The notes under the pieces: generated by a model
The model's input: only the letters and a program-made list of their open reading frames with translations
The model's database searches: none
What the model was told of the DNA's origin: nothing
Shown: positions 13,805-14,163 of the stretch, in pieces
How positions within the stretch are numbered: the first letter of the stretch is position 1
Layout: each line of letters opens with the position of its first letter
Position numbers and translations under genes: made by a program
Assembly: GCA_946886875.1 (NCBI GenBank)
Contig: CAMPJN010000055.1
Span: 1-14,163, forward strand
Reading direction: 5' to 3'
Length of the DNA: 14,163 nt
Origin: an uncultured Pseudomonas sp.
Lineage (GTDB): Bacteria > Pseudomonadota > Gammaproteobacteria > Pseudomonadales > Pseudomonadaceae

Positions 13805-14163
13805 ATGGGCGCCCAATGGAAAGCCAAACCTAAAGAAGCCGCCGCCAATGCCAGAGGCAAAATTTTCGGCCGGCTGGTCAAGGAAATCATGATCGCCGCG
13901 CGCAACGGCGCCGATCCGGATATGAACCCCAAGCTGCGTTTGGCCGTACACCAGGCGAAAAAAGCCTCGATGCCCAAAGAAACCCTGGAACGGGCGATCA
14001 AGAAAGGCGCCGGGCTGCTCGGCGAGCACGTGCACTTCGAGCGCGTGACCTACGAGGGCTTTGCCCCGCATCAGGTACCGGTGATCATCGAATGCCTGAC
14101 CGACAACATCAACCGCACCGTGGCCGAGGTTCGCGTGCTGTTCCGCAAGGGCCAGATGGGCGC
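13805..14163 (+). CDS. YebC/PmpR-family protein, 3' truncated by the window
   Basis: The first 119 codons of a YebC-family protein: [20 protein letters not shown] at the start (cf. MGRxWxN... in YebC and YeeN), then [60 protein letters not shown] and [17 protein letters not shown]. All are hallmarks of domains I-II. The family was long annotated as DNA-binding regulators (PmpR controls quorum sensing in P. aeruginosa), while recent work implicates members in relieving ribosome stalling at proline runs. The MGAQWKAK start differs from the canonical MAGHSKW start of YebC/PmpR, so this is probably the YeeN-like second paralogue. The Shine-Dalgarno is weak (AAGAGAA). The frame is open to the right edge. 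Confidence 0.93.
   Translation, partial: MGAQWKAKPKEAAANARGKIFGRLVKEIMIAARNGADPDMNPKLRLAVHQAKKASMPKETLERAIKKGAGLLGEHVHFERVTYEGFAPHQVPVIIECLTDNINRTVAEVRVLFRKGQMG

Noticed and set aside
1..14163. tRNA, rRNA or riboswitch
   Set aside because: I saw no cloverleaf, rRNA core sequence or known riboswitch motif in the gaps, although small RNAs cannot be excluded by eye.

Overview
The window is GC-rich bacterial DNA with short intergenic gaps, good Shine-Dalgarno sequences and GTAGCCCGG-type dyad repeats. A PpiC-type parvulin, a YebC paralogue starting MGAQWKAK, an FtsH paralogue and a FliB-like lysine methylase together suggest a Pseudomonas-like gammaproteobacterium. I judge this from protein resemblance and composition; no marker RNA gene is present.

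Layout. (1) 2-4999, plus strand: a cassette of a metzincin-type zinc protease (open at the left edge), a small lipocalin-like protein and a 929-residue protein joining a HAD-like domain to a gluzincin (M1/M61-like) peptidase and Ig-like domains. (2) 5000-5556: no convincing gene, but a large, nearly perfect inverted repeat. (3) 5557-7515: a divergent FtsH-like membrane AAA+ zinc protease. (4) 7537-8706, minus: an orphan FliB-type Cys-rich lysine N-methylase, convergent with the FtsH-like gene. (5) 9025-10104, plus: a TAXI-family TRAP solute-binding protein with no permease nearby, followed by a dyad repeat and a ppiC gene (10322-10603). (6) 10655-11974, minus: a CAP/SCP secreted protein with a decayed internal duplicate, and upstream of it a carboxymuconolactone decarboxylase-family protein. 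(7) 12178-12543, minus: a small exported His/Arg-rich protein with a good terminator. (8) 12775-13026, plus: a small conserved-looking hypothetical. (9) 13065-13496, minus: an ATP-binding-type universal stress protein. (10) 13805 to the right edge, plus: a YebC/PmpR-family protein, truncated by the window.

The most unusual part is the left half. Three zinc metallopeptidases of three different architectures (HEXXHXXGXXH metzincin, HEXXH-X18-E gluzincin, FtsH HEXXH...D) lie on one strand within 7.5 kb. The first two form an apparent operon with a lipocalin-like protein, and none of the proteins whose N-terminus is visible has a recognisable signal peptide. The gluzincin carries an N-terminal HAD-like domain whose catalytic motifs are altered. 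The cassette's function cannot be read from sequence alone. The right half is ordinary Pseudomonas-type housekeeping and stress genes.
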